Source: Affinundibacterium seohonense
Lineage (GTDB): Bacteria > Pseudomonadota > Gammaproteobacteria > Burkholderiales > Burkholderiaceae_D
DNA: 64,000 bases
Direction: 5' to 3'
Assembly (NCBI RefSeq): GCF_014284305.1
Contig: NZ_JACOFW010000020.1
Location: forward strand, 30,929 to 94,928
Made by a program: the position numbers and the translations under genes. Of the stretch, positions 49,038 through 57,296 are shown in pieces (within the stretch, counting starts at the first letter, position 1; each line of letters starts with the position of its first letter). The notes under the pieces are model-generated. The model was not told the DNA's origin, made no database searches, and saw only the letters and a list, made by a program, of their open reading frames with translations.

Positions 49038-49301
49038 CTAAAAATCCCGATTCTTTTGATCACTAGACTTAAACCGCGAGACTTGTGAACCACGCAACGC
49101 CTGGTGCTTAGTCTTGCGACCAGTCACTCTTGTCCGCCACATTCTGAAGCTTGATGCTTTCATGGCGTTGCGCATTAGGTGAATCACTGCGCTTTCATCT
49201 AAGCCGAATTGACGTTGAATGGCGTCGAAAGTGGTTCGGTCTTCCCACGCCATTTGTATAACTCTATCGACGATAGCTTGATCGATTTGCTGCATCGTCA
49301 T
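49038..49301 (-). CDS. TIGR03643/DUF2805 family protein
   Basis: This 87-residue basic protein contains VDRVIQMAWEDRTTFDAIQRQFGLDESAVIHLMRNAMKASSFRMWRTRV and GRKTKHQAL in one run, the typical TIGR03643 pattern. The first part looks like a helix-turn-helix and suggests nucleic acid binding. The family is commonly found beside photolyase genes. The ATG directly abuts the HiPIP stop codon (TAAATG), so the two are translationally coupled. The function is unknown. Confidence 0.85.
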   Translation of the reverse strand: MTMQQIDQAIVDRVIQMAWEDRTTFDAIQRQFGLDESAVIHLMRNAMKASSFRMWRTRVTGRKTKHQALRGSQVSRFKSSDQKNRDF

Positions 49302-49610
49302 TTAAGCTTTTTTTGCCCAGGCCATGCACCAGCCTTTGGCATTGACTTGCTTACCACCCAAGGCTGCGCAGTTTGCCCAAGCATCTGTTGGTTTGCCTTG
49401 GTAGAGCATGCAGTTGGCGCAGTTTTTTCCTGCGGCGTACGCTGGATATTTCTTAGCATCGACCTTGGTGGCATCATGTTTATAACCGAGTGCAGTGGCG
49501 GCAGGGGCATTTTCCTCGATGCGATTGGCTTGAGCGCTGGCTTTGAGGGCGACCCCGAGACTTAATGCCGCAGGGATAGTTTGAATGAGAAATTGGCGAC
49601 GTGTGTTCAT
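49302..49610 (-). CDS. High-potential iron-sulfur protein (HiPIP)
   Basis: This 102-residue protein has a twin-arginine signal peptide (NTRRQFLIQTIPAALSLGVALKASAQA). A small Fe-S domain with four Cys follows in NCANCMLYQG, WANCAALGGKQV and GWCMAWAKKA. HiPIPs carry electrons in the periplasm. Its position between a DUF393 thiol protein and TIGR03643, and divergent to a photolyase operon, suggests a role in light- or oxidation-linked electron transfer, which is inference. Confidence 0.92.
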   Translation of the reverse strand: MNTRRQFLIQTIPAALSLGVALKASAQANRIEENAPAATALGYKHDATKVDAKKYPAYAAGKNCANCMLYQGKPTDAWANCAALGGKQVNAKGWCMAWAKKA

Positions 49611-49682
49611 TGGATTTCCTTTGGGTTGTGACGTTATGATTGGTACTTCATTGTTACTGCCATTGTGGGCCCGATAGCAGCC

Positions 49683-50075
49683 TCAAGCCTGAGGTTTGCG
49701 CCATAGCGGACGCACGTATAAAAAAGCAAGATATATGCTATCTAAAAACCGTATCATCGAAGCTTGCCTAAGCAAAGGCGTAAGCCAACGCAAAGCTGGA
49801 AGTTGACTCCATAGCGTAACAAATGCTGCAGCACCTGATACTAGCAGCCCATTGGCATCACGTGCATGCAGTTTAGCCAGAGCTTGAGATCGCTCAAGCT
49901 GCGTACCTAATTCCTGTTCAGTACAAGAGCTTGCGTCTATCCATTCAATTTGATTTCCGCCGCGCCAATTCTGATATGTCGCGATCTCTTTAGCACACAG
50001 TGGACATGCACCGTCGAAATAGATAGTGCAGTTCTTCACGTCTTTGTTGTCTGCGAGTGGCAAATCCTGATTCAT
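49683..50075 (-). CDS. DUF393 (DCC family) thiol-disulfide oxidoreductase-like protein
   Basis: This 130-residue protein has the family motif FDGACPLCAKEIATYQNW, where the two Cys around Pro-Leu form a thioredoxin-like site. IEWIDASS, LVSGAAAFVTLWSQLPALRWL and the basic C-terminus PLWRK follow. It heads a minus-strand unit with HiPIP and TIGR03643 and is divergent from the MerR-type regulator. The DCC family often sits near photolyase and cryptochrome genes. Confidence 0.85.
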   Translation of the reverse strand: MNQDLPLADNKDVKNCTIYFDGACPLCAKEIATYQNWRGGNQIEWIDASSCTEQELGTQLERSQALAKLHARDANGLLVSGAAAFVTLWSQLPALRWLTPLLRQASMIRFLDSIYLAFLYVRPLWRKPQA

Positions 50076-50161
50076 CTTGATGGCGTTCTCTCGGTGGAAT
50101 TCAATTTAGGTTTTTTTCAATGTTCTAAGCTTAGACCATAGTTGAACGCTTGTCCAATGTA

Positions 50162-50203
50162 TGAACCGTAAAAAATCGTGCTATGATGCATTTATTCGGT
50201 TCA
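50162..50203. promoter_or_regulatory. Inverted repeat in the MerR/DUF393 shared promoter region
   Basis: TGAACCG (50162-50168) and CGGTTCA (50197-50203) form a perfect 7-bp inverted repeat with 28 bp between. They flank a -10-like TATGAT at 50182-50187. A third TTGAAC lies at 50142. It is a plausible operator for the MerR-type regulator controlling both directions. Confidence 0.4.
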
Positions 50204-50278
50204 ATTGTGGGTCTTTTGAGTTGTGGCCGAACCTATCTCCTGATTTTCAGGCTTGTCTTGTTTTAAAGTGAGCGTGCT

Positions 50279-51322
50279 ATGAATAAAGATTCGCAAAAGT
50301 CGTCCCTTGTTGACGCAAATGCCAGTTACCGCAGTGGTGCTGCGGCTCGCCTCTCTGGCGTTCCCGTAGAAACCTTGCGCGTGTGGGAGCGTCGTTATGG
50401 CGTTACTGATCCTTCCCGTTCGGAGCGTGGCCAACGCCAATATTCATTTGAGGATGTGCGGCGCTTGGGTCTCATCAAGCAGTTGGTGGATGCTGGTAAT
50501 TCTATCGGTGCGGTTGCGCATCTGGATTTACAACAGCTTCTGGGAATGTTGAGTGCTGTGGCGAATCTGCCAGCGGCACAATCGCAAGCGCAGCTCGGCA
50601 ATGGTTTACTCCGAATCGCCTTGGTTGGAGTGATGATGCGGCAAGCTTTGATCAATCTCGATCCTGAATACAGCAAATTGAGCTTAGTGCAAACTGCGCA
50701 CAATATGAAGCAGGCCGAAACACAATTAAAGGACGTTAAGGTCGATGTGCTCGTCGTCGAGCAAGGTGAAATCACTGCTCCGGAAGAACAAATCCCTTTA
50801 TTGAATCGCGCGCAGCAGGCCTGTCAAGCAAACGCAGTGTTGATCTTGTATCGCTTCGCCTCAAGCGATGCGATTCGTCAACTACGTACAGCTGGCTTCC
50901 AAGTTGCCCGTATTCCAGCTGATATGCTGGAAATCGATCATTTATGTCGAGTCGCTTTGGCGCGCGCCTTAACTCTGGCAGAACAACAGCAGCGCTCGGG
51001 ACAAAAGCGAAAAGTTAGTTTGAAGCCGGGTGATAGTTCGCGTACTAGACGCAATCAAAGTATTCCCGATCGTTTATTGGATGATGAACAATTGATGCTG
51101 ATCGCCAAGTCGGCAGCTAGCATCCATTGTGAATGCCCGCGGCATCTAGTGGATTTGTTGCAGATGCTGACTAGTTTCGAGCGGTACAGTGCTCAGTGTG
51201 AAAATCGCAACGAAGATGACGCGAAACTACATCGCGATTTACATCACACAGCAGCACATGCCCGCTCTGCTCTGGAGCAAGCCTTGGTCAGAGTGGCGCA
51301 AGCCGAAGGCGTACCCTACTGA
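50279..51322 (+). CDS. MerR-type transcriptional regulator of photolyase cluster
   Basis: This 347-residue protein has an N-terminal MerR helix-turn-helix ([47 protein letters not shown], residues ~17-60). A middle domain resembles the sensor part of LitR/CarH-type regulators but lacks the WxxxxxxxxxEH and ExHxxG cobalamin motifs. The C-terminal region is conserved ([13 protein letters not shown], then [12 protein letters not shown] and [17 protein letters not shown]). It probably controls the divergent DUF393 unit and its own operon. A Cys/His-rich C-terminus could sense redox, metals or light through another cofactor. Confidence 0.85.
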   Translation: MNKDSQKSSLVDANASYRSGAAARLSGVPVETLRVWERRYGVTDPSRSERGQRQYSFEDVRRLGLIKQLVDAGNSIGAVAHLDLQQLLGMLSAVANLPAAQSQAQLGNGLLRIALVGVMMRQALINLDPEYSKLSLVQTAHNMKQAETQLKDVKVDVLVVEQGEITAPEEQIPLLNRAQQACQANAVLILYRFASSDAIRQLRTAGFQVARIPADMLEIDHLCRVALARALTLAEQQQRSGQKRKVSLKPGDSSRTRRNQSIPDRLLDDEQLMLIAKSAASIHCECPRHLVDLLQMLTSFERYSAQCENRNEDDAKLHRDLHHTAAHARSALEQALVRVAQAEGVPY

Positions 51323-51338
51323 GTCTGAAAGTTCGCTG

Positions 51339-51500
51339 ATGAAAATGCGCAAAAAATCTGATTTGCCAAGCAAACACTGTGTGACTTGCGGTTTGCCTTT
51401 TGCTTGGCGAAAAAAATGGGAGAAAGTTTGGGAATCGGTGAAATACTGTTCCGAGCGTTGTCAGCGTAATCGGATTGCGACCAATAAGGCAGTGAACTGA
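51339..51500 (+). CDS. DUF2256 small zinc-finger-like protein
   Basis: This 53-residue protein contains [30 protein letters not shown] in the order typical of DUF2256. The CxxC and CSERC pairs suggest one zinc site. The ATG lies 16 bp after the regulator's stop, and its own stop overlaps the next ATG (TGATG). Genes of this family often sit upstream of photolyases. Confidence 0.85.
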   Translation: MKMRKKSDLPSKHCVTCGLPFAWRKKWEKVWESVKYCSERCQRNRIATNKAVN

Positions 51501-52861
51501 TGATGAAGACTTTGATAATTTATTGGTTTAGACATGATCTCAGAGTTAGCGATAATCTGGCGCTCAATCACGCGTGCGATTTGGCATGTGAACTTGATGC
51601 TGAATTGCTGCCGGTGTTTTGTCATACGACAGCCTATGGATGTTTGCGTACGACTCAGACCATATGGGGCTTTGCTCGTATGTCGTCGCATCGACAAGCC
51701 TTTTTACTCGATACATTGGTAGATCTGCGTCAACAACTAAGCAGTTATCAACTCGAATTGCTAGAACTCGATGGTGAGCTTTGTGAGCAGACTGATTTCT
51801 TTGCCTATGTTGCCAAGCACTATGACGATGTTAGGTTCGTGTGTGAAGACATCGCGGCACCGGAAGAGATCGCACAGCGCAAAGGATTGCAGGACTTGGG
51901 TTTTTCGGTGCAGGCTATTTGGCAATCGACCATGTTGAATCCGGACGATTTTGAGTTTGAGCTGATAGAAATGCCGGATCAGTTCACGGCGTTTCGACAC
52001 AAAGTCGAAGCCGCTCGCTACACCGTTCGTGCTCCTGTGCCAACCCAGTTAGCAAGGTTACAGACTTTGCCCAGTAGCACCATGCAGCAATTGATTTTGC
52101 ATTTTGGTGCGAAACGTATCGGTGAAAAGCATGCATTGACTCATGATCAGCGTTCTTCATTTCCCTATTGGGAATCGGCGTTTCAAGGCGGAAGTCGATC
52201 GGCGATGCAACACCTGGCCAATTATTTTTCTACTGATTTGGCACACAGTTATAAGCAAACGCGTAACCAATTAAGTGGCGTGGATTTCTCTACGAAATTT
52301 TCACCATGGTTGGCAAGTGGTGCTTTGTCTGCGCCTCAAATTATTCACGCATTGCAAAATTTTGAACAAACTCACGGCAAAAGCGATAGCAGCTATTGGA
52401 TTTGGTTTGAACTATTGTGGCGCGATTATTTTCGATTTTTACATCGTAAATATGGCGCCCAGCTTTATCGACCAAGTGGACTATGTAAAACACCAATCGA
52501 ATTGCCAGCGTTTGATCCTGCACGATTTCATCAATGGACGCATGCGGCAACGGGAGATGCTTTGATCGATGCCGCGATGTGCGAATTAAGAATGACCGGA
52601 TATGTCTCGAATCGACAGCGCCAGCAAGTTGCCAGTTATTGGCTGCATGAATTGGCTGGCGATTGGCGCGTTGGCGCAGCGTGGTTCGAGTCTCAGTTAC
52701 TCGATTGCGACGTCTACAGTAATCAAGGCAATTGGCTGTATTTGGCAGGATTAGGAACGGATCCGCGCGGCTATTTAGGTGGCAGATGGTTTGATCCACA
52801 AAAACAGGCAAAGCAACATGATGCCGATGGTCGTTATCGCCGTCTTTGGAATATGCTATGA
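51500..52861 (+). CDS. DASH-type cryptochrome (CRY-DASH)
   Basis: This 453-residue protein has the antenna domain LIIYWFRHDLRVSDNLALNHA and the FAD domain. The FAD domain carries SYWIWFELLWRDYFRFLHRKYG, RQQVASYWLHELAGDWRVGAAWFESQLLDCDVYSNQGNWLYLAGLGTDPRG in pieces, and RYRRLW at the end. This is the DASH branch, which repairs single-stranded or loop CPDs and may act in signalling. It is coupled to DUF2256 upstream, and its stop overlaps the phrB ATG (ATGA). Confidence 0.9.
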   Translation: MMKTLIIYWFRHDLRVSDNLALNHACDLACELDAELLPVFCHTTAYGCLRTTQTIWGFARMSSHRQAFLLDTLVDLRQQLSSYQLELLELDGELCEQTDFFAYVAKHYDDVRFVCEDIAAPEEIAQRKGLQDLGFSVQAIWQSTMLNPDDFEFELIEMPDQFTAFRHKVEAARYTVRAPVPTQLARLQTLPSSTMQQLILHFGAKRIGEKHALTHDQRSSFPYWESAFQGGSRSAMQHLANYFSTDLAHSYKQTRNQLSGVDFSTKFSPWLASGALSAPQIIHALQNFEQTHGKSDSSYWIWFELLWRDYFRFLHRKYGAQLYRPSGLCKTPIELPAFDPARFHQWTHAATGDALIDAAMCELRMTGYVSNRQRQQVASYWLHELAGDWRVGAAWFESQLLDCDVYSNQGNWLYLAGLGTDPRGYLGGRWFDPQKQAKQHDADGRYRRLWNML

Positions 52862-54405
52862 ATAAATTTAGAACAAAGGCCCAGACTCTACGCTTGATTT
52901 TAGGCGACCAACTTAATTCACAGCACAGTTGGTTTCAACATCAGCAAGACGATGTGTTGTACGTCATGATGGAAGTGCGGCAAGAAACTGATTACGTTCT
53001 GCATCACGCGCAGAAAATTATCGCGATCTTCGCAGCGATGCGTGAGTTCGCACAGCGCTTGGAAAAAGCCGGCCATCGCGTACATTATTTGGCGATTGAC
53101 GATGTTGAAAATCTGCATGCGATCCCTGCGAATATCGAAAAATTAGCCGCGACTTATCAAGCGCAAGAGTTTCAATATCAGGCACCGGATGAGTATCGTT
53201 TAGACGAACAGTTGCGGGTATTTGCGCAAAGCACGGAGCTGAGTTGTCACATGTTTGATAGTGAACATTTTTTTACCGCAAGAGACGAAGCTGACAAGAT
53301 TTTCGAAGGACGTAAGAAGTGGTTAATGGAATATTTCTATCGTCAAATGCGGGCTAAGCATCAAATATTGATGAACGACCAAGATCCCGCGGGCGGTGCA
53401 TGGAACTTTGATCATGACAATCGTAAAGCCTGGCCCGGATTGCCGTGGGAGCCTGAAGATTTCCGACCACGTCATGATCATCGTGTGCTGTGGGCGACAA
53501 TCCAGAATGCTGGCGTGAAAAGCTTCGGTGAACCCAATTCAACTGAATTCGCTTGGCCTTTACACCGAGATGAGGCACTGCAGCAATTACAGGCTTTCGT
53601 CCGTCTAGCTTTGCCGCACTTTGGTGATTTTCAAGATGCGATGAGTAGTAAGGCGTGGCGTTTATTTCATTCGCTGCTGTCGTTCGCGTTGAACGTCAAA
53701 ATGATTAGTCCAAGAGAAGTGATTGATGCGGTCGAAGTTGCATGGGCTCGCGGTGATGTACCGATTGCCGCCGCTGAAGGCTACATACGACAAATACTCG
53801 GTTGGCGTGAATATGTGCGCGGCGTGTATTGGCATTTCATGCCTGATTATGCGCAAGAAAATGTGTTCGATCACCAAACCGAATTACCCGCATGGTTCTG
53901 GACTGGCAAAACTAAGATGCGATGTCTGGCGCATTCGGTAGGGCAATCTTTGGAGCAAGCGCACGCACATCACATTCAACGCTTGATGGTGATTGGAAAT
54001 TTTTCACTGCTCGCCGGTTTGCATCCACAGCGCGTGCATGAATGGTATCTCGGTGTGTATATCGATGCGTTTGAATGGGTGGAATTGCCGAATACTTTGG
54101 GCATGAGTCAGTACGCCGATGGCGGCGTGCTAGCGACCAAACCTTACGTTTCTAGCGCGGCTTACATCGATCGCATGAGCGACTACTGTAAAGGCTGTCA
54201 CTACGATAAAAAGCAACGCACTACAGAAAAAGCCTGCCCATTCAATGCGTTGTATTGGGATTTTTTCTCACGCAATGAAAAGCAATTATCGAGTAATCCG
54301 CGAATAGGCATGGTGTATCCGCAATTGCGAAAAATGAGTGAAGAGGCGCGCCATGATTTGTCAGAGCGCGCCAGTTATTTGCGTAAGAATTTGAATGAAC
54401 TGTGA
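52858..54405 (+). CDS. phrB: FeS-containing bacterial (6-4) photolyase, PhrB type
   Basis: This 515-residue protein starts MNKFRTKAQTLRLILGDQLN, typical of the FeS-BCP/CryPro group. The FAD/iron-sulfur domain has four candidate cluster ligands: one Cys in KTKMRCLAHS, two in YCKGCHYD, and one in KACPFNALYWDFF. This group repairs (6-4) photoproducts and binds an antenna flavin derivative. The ATG overlaps the CRY-DASH stop codon. The combination in one operon gives repair of both UV lesion types. Confidence 0.92.
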   Translation: MNKFRTKAQTLRLILGDQLNSQHSWFQHQQDDVLYVMMEVRQETDYVLHHAQKIIAIFAAMREFAQRLEKAGHRVHYLAIDDVENLHAIPANIEKLAATYQAQEFQYQAPDEYRLDEQLRVFAQSTELSCHMFDSEHFFTARDEADKIFEGRKKWLMEYFYRQMRAKHQILMNDQDPAGGAWNFDHDNRKAWPGLPWEPEDFRPRHDHRVLWATIQNAGVKSFGEPNSTEFAWPLHRDEALQQLQAFVRLALPHFGDFQDAMSSKAWRLFHSLLSFALNVKMISPREVIDAVEVAWARGDVPIAAAEGYIRQILGWREYVRGVYWHFMPDYAQENVFDHQTELPAWFWTGKTKMRCLAHSVGQSLEQAHAHHIQRLMVIGNFSLLAGLHPQRVHEWYLGVYIDAFEWVELPNTLGMSQYADGGVLATKPYVSSAAYIDRMSDYCKGCHYDKKQRTTEKACPFNALYWDFFSRNEKQLSSNPRIGMVYPQLRKMSEEARHDLSERASYLRKNLNEL

Positions 54406-54412
54406 GCGAAAT

Positions 54413-54676
54413 ATGCATCTATCAAATCGAGAGCAGTCGTCAGAAGTTGGCAAGCCGATCAAATTGAATCCCAAAAAACTTTTGCTGAGTAAATGGACCA
54501 AGGTTGAAGTGGTCGCTAAGCAAAAACATTTTTTGGTGAGCGGCATAGTGCAGCCTGATGATCTGAGTTTGCCGATCACCGAGATTGAGATCGAAGCGGT
54601 TTATTCTGGTAGCAAAAAAATTATTTCTTGGCGCGAGTTACAAGATGGCTCGCTCTGGAAACAAGGTTGGGTGTGA
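54413..54676 (+). CDS. TIGR02450 Trp-rich small protein
   Basis: This protein of about 87 residues contains NPKKLLLSKWTKVEVVAKQKHFLVSG, EIEAVYSGSKKIISWRELQD and WKQGWV, the pattern of the TIGR02450 small tryptophan-rich family. The family is often near photolyases. It may start at 54413 (MHLSNREQS) or, overlapping phrB, at 54395. The function is unknown. Confidence 0.8.
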   Translation: MHLSNREQSSEVGKPIKLNPKKLLLSKWTKVEVVAKQKHFLVSGIVQPDDLSLPITEIEIEAVYSGSKKIISWRELQDGSLWKQGWV

Positions 54677-54691
54677 CATGGAATTTCGTAA

Positions 54692-54765
54692 GGCGGGTGC
54701 AACCCGCGCCGCCCACACGTAGAGCGGGCGAGTTCTAAATATGTACGGCGCGGGTTGCACCCGCC
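54692..54765. repeat. 20-bp-arm palindromic repeat
   Basis: A perfect 20-bp inverted repeat, left arm 54692-54711 and right arm 54746-54765, surrounds a 34-base spacer. The arms are GC-rich (GGCGGGTGCAACCCGCGCCG). The GGGTGCAACCCGC core resembles the REP-type dispersed repeats seen in other bacteria. It sits between TIGR02450 and the SDR gene and may terminate the photolyase transcript. Confidence 0.7.
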
Positions 54766-54793
54766 CTTGAATTCAAGACGCGATTCCATCAAT

Positions 54794-54877
54794 GTCATTC
54801 CTGCGTGCTTTTGGCAGGAATCCAGCGTCTTCGTTCACCAACGGAGGTCGCTGGACTCCTGCCTTCGCAGGAGTGAC
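54794..54877. repeat. ATTCCTGC-type dispersed palindrome
   Basis: GTCATTCCTGC...GGAATCCAGCG on the left and CGCTGGACTCCTGC...AGGAGTGAC on the right form a long imperfect inverted repeat. It has the look of the widespread GTCATTCCCGCG-type intergenic repeat known from many proteobacteria. It stacks directly after the 20-bp-arm palindrome. Confidence 0.6.
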
Positions 54878-54937
54878 AGTGACTCGGTTTGCTGCGTATT
54901 TTGTTTTGTGTTGTTAGCTCTTCAGAGAAGGTTCAAT

Positions 54938-55639
54938 ATGCAATTACATTCTTTCCCAGAAAATTTCCGCGTGTGCGTCATCGGCGCGAGCGGTGCGATT
55001 GGTGCGGCATTTGTCGAAGCACTGCAAAACGATTCTCGTTGCGCACAGGTGATCGCCTTACACAGAAACTCTGTACCCGCAATCGACTTAAGCGACGAGG
55101 CAAGTATCGAAACAGCAGCTGCAGAAATCAAATCACAAGGGCCATTTCATTTGATCATTCACGCAGCGGGAATTTTGCATCAAGCCGATTTTATGCCAGA
55201 GAAAAAATTGGGTGATTTAAATATGGCGCAGATGCAATCTACGTTTATGGTGAATACGTTTGGCCCCGCAATCGTACTCCGACATTTTTCTAAGTTACTC
55301 GATAAACAGCGCGGCGTGTTTGCTTTGTTATCCGCTAAGGTTGGTAGCATCGAGGATAACCGGCTCGGCGGTTGGTATAGTTACCGCGCATCGAAGGCGG
55401 CATTAAATATGATGATCAAGACGGCGGCGATAGAAATCAAGCGTTCGCAGCCTAATTCTGTCGTAATTGCCATGCATCCTGGCACGGTGACGTCAGCACT
55501 GTCACAGCCTTTTCGTGGCGCAGAGAGAGGGCGGCCAGCATCCTTGGCAGCGAGCGAGATGCTGCATGTGTTAGATGACTTGCAAGCGGATGATACCGCT
55601 AGTTTTGTGAGTTACAACGGTGAACATTTGCCTTGGTGA
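54938..55639 (+). CDS. Short-chain dehydrogenase/reductase
   Basis: This SDR of about 233 residues has a nucleotide-binding VCVIGASGAIGAAFVEAL, NAAG-like HAAGILHQ, LLSAKVGSIEDN, the catalytic WYSYRASKAALNMM (YxxxK) and MHPGTVTSALS. The longer frame from 54755 covers the repeats and is not real. The ATG at 54938 follows AGAAGG. Its substrate is unknown. SDRs of this csgA-like type often end photolyase operons. Confidence 0.88.
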   Translation: MQLHSFPENFRVCVIGASGAIGAAFVEALQNDSRCAQVIALHRNSVPAIDLSDEASIETAAAEIKSQGPFHLIIHAAGILHQADFMPEKKLGDLNMAQMQSTFMVNTFGPAIVLRHFSKLLDKQRGVFALLSAKVGSIEDNRLGGWYSYRASKAALNMMIKTAAIEIKRSQPNSVVIAMHPGTVTSALSQPFRGAERGRPASLAASEMLHVLDDLQADDTASFVSYNGEHLPW

Positions 55640-55707
55640 TCACGACACTTAAAAGTTAGAATGCAATGACGTTTTGAAGCTATCAATTATTTTGCTAACC
55701 AAGGAAA

Positions 55708-57108
55708 GTGAGTTTTCGTGTGCTGAATTTTTTTCAACAGAAGTGGATCAAACATAGTATTTCGCTCATGCTGCTTCAATTCTTGCTTGCTTGTGCAGCG
55801 ATTGATCCAAATCATATACTGACCCGCAATGTAGGTAATACCGCGCCGCCAGCCGGAGTGGCATTGGATAGTGATACCAGACAACGAGCCTACGATTTTG
55901 TATGGACTCGCGTGAACGATGCCTATGTCGATCCGAATTTGAATGGTGTTGATTGGAAGCGAATTGGTCAAGAACATCAAACGGCTATCGTCAACGCACC
56001 GACCGACGACGCTTTTTGGAAGCGTCTCGATCTTATGGTCGCGGAATTAGGTGACGCGCATACCCGCGTGTTATCGGCAAAGCAGTATGCCAATCACAAG
56101 GATAAACTGAGTTACAGCGTTGGACTGGGCGTTACTGATGTACAGGGTGAATTAATCGTCACTAGTGTGGCAAAAGATTCTGCAGCCGAGAAAGCGGGTA
56201 TCGTTAAGGGAAATAAATTACTTAGGATTGAAGGGATTGAAGCAAGTGATTGGTGGCGCTTGCAACTAAGTAAGGCCCGCAAGAATTCGACTGAACGTGC
56301 GCAGGCTAAAAGTATCAAGCGTATTCTCAATAGTGGTGACTTGGACGCACCTTCCGATCGCATCGCGTTACAGATTGAACGCAATGATGGATCGTCGATG
56401 GAGGTGAGCTTATTGCGAGCAGACTTATCGCGCAAGGATAGTCTCACGAGCAAAATGCTGGATGAGAATTATGGTTATCTTCGTTTGACAGGATTTGAGG
56501 CCAGCTTGAGTAAAGAAGTTCAAGCAAGTTACGACAAGGTACGTGCAGCACAAGGCTTAGTAATTGATTTGCGTGGCAATGGCGGTGGTTCTCTGGGATT
56601 GTCTTTGGCGATGATGAATCAACTGGTGCAGGGCAATATCGCCATCGGTAAGCGGATCACTCGTACTGGTAAATCACCCACCATGTTGTTCGGATTAATT
56701 AGCACCGGAAAATTGGAGCTTGAACTTCGTGGTGTGCAAAACCCTTATCTTGGCCCTGTGGTGGTTTTGGTGGATGGCGACAGCGCTAGTGCTAGTGAAT
56801 TTTTTGCGGGTAGTCTACAGAGTATCGGCCGTGCCAAAGTGATAGGTGAAACTAGTTGTGGTTGTTTGCTTGGCTATTTGGGATATGCCAATGTGCCAGG
56901 CGGCGGTGCCTTAGCTTATAGCGAGATTGATTTTGCACCGGTCAATGGCAAGCGAATCGAGGGCGTTGGTGTAATTCCTGATCAGACCGTGACGCTTACA
57001 AAAGCAGATTTGCGTAACAATAAAGATACGGGATTAGAGGCTGCCTTGTTGGCCTTGAAACGTATGCAAGAAGAGAGCGTTGTGAAGTTGGCTAGTGCAA
57101 TCGAGTAG
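55708..57108 (+). CDS. S41-family peptidase, probable lipoprotein, atypical active site
   Basis: This 466-residue protein (GTG start) has a hydrophobic signal with a lipobox-like LLACAA. A PDZ domain lies at ~125-200 (GLGVTDVQGELIVTSVAKDSAAEKAGI, then GNKLLRIEG). The S41 tail-protease domain has LVIDLRGNGGGSL and the nucleophile region DGDSASASEFFAGSL. Where canonical members have the catalytic Lys in a GETxFGKG-type loop, this one reads GETSCGCLLGY, with Cys at the Lys position. It may use another base or be a variant subfamily. It acts in the periplasm or at the outer membrane. Confidence 0.8.
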   Translation: MSFRVLNFFQQKWIKHSISLMLLQFLLACAAIDPNHILTRNVGNTAPPAGVALDSDTRQRAYDFVWTRVNDAYVDPNLNGVDWKRIGQEHQTAIVNAPTDDAFWKRLDLMVAELGDAHTRVLSAKQYANHKDKLSYSVGLGVTDVQGELIVTSVAKDSAAEKAGIVKGNKLLRIEGIEASDWWRLQLSKARKNSTERAQAKSIKRILNSGDLDAPSDRIALQIERNDGSSMEVSLLRADLSRKDSLTSKMLDENYGYLRLTGFEASLSKEVQASYDKVRAAQGLVIDLRGNGGGSLGLSLAMMNQLVQGNIAIGKRITRTGKSPTMLFGLISTGKLELELRGVQNPYLGPVVVLVDGDSASASEFFAGSLQSIGRAKVIGETSCGCLLGYLGYANVPGGGALAYSEIDFAPVNGKRIEGVGVIPDQTVTLTKADLRNNKDTGLEAALLALKRMQEESVVKLASAIE

Positions 57109-57296
57109 AATTGAATCATCAGATGCTGTTGCTAAGGGTTTCTTTCTATTGAATTCTTACTCCTACAGCGTTATTTCAAAGCGGAATCGATCCAGTGGGA
57201 AAGATCGGTTCTTGTTTCGCAATCGAGTATACTTCTGTGCTGGTGCTTGAACCACCCCTCGGTTGTAGAAGTAATTTAACCTAACAAAGGCTAATC

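Noticed and set aside
54755..54937. N-terminal extension of the SDR gene
   Set aside because: It translates the dispersed palindromic repeat; the conserved protein starts at 54938.
49683..55639. Photolyase cluster as a horizontally acquired island
   Set aside because: No flanking integrase, direct repeats or tRNA are seen and base composition looks like that of the neighbours.
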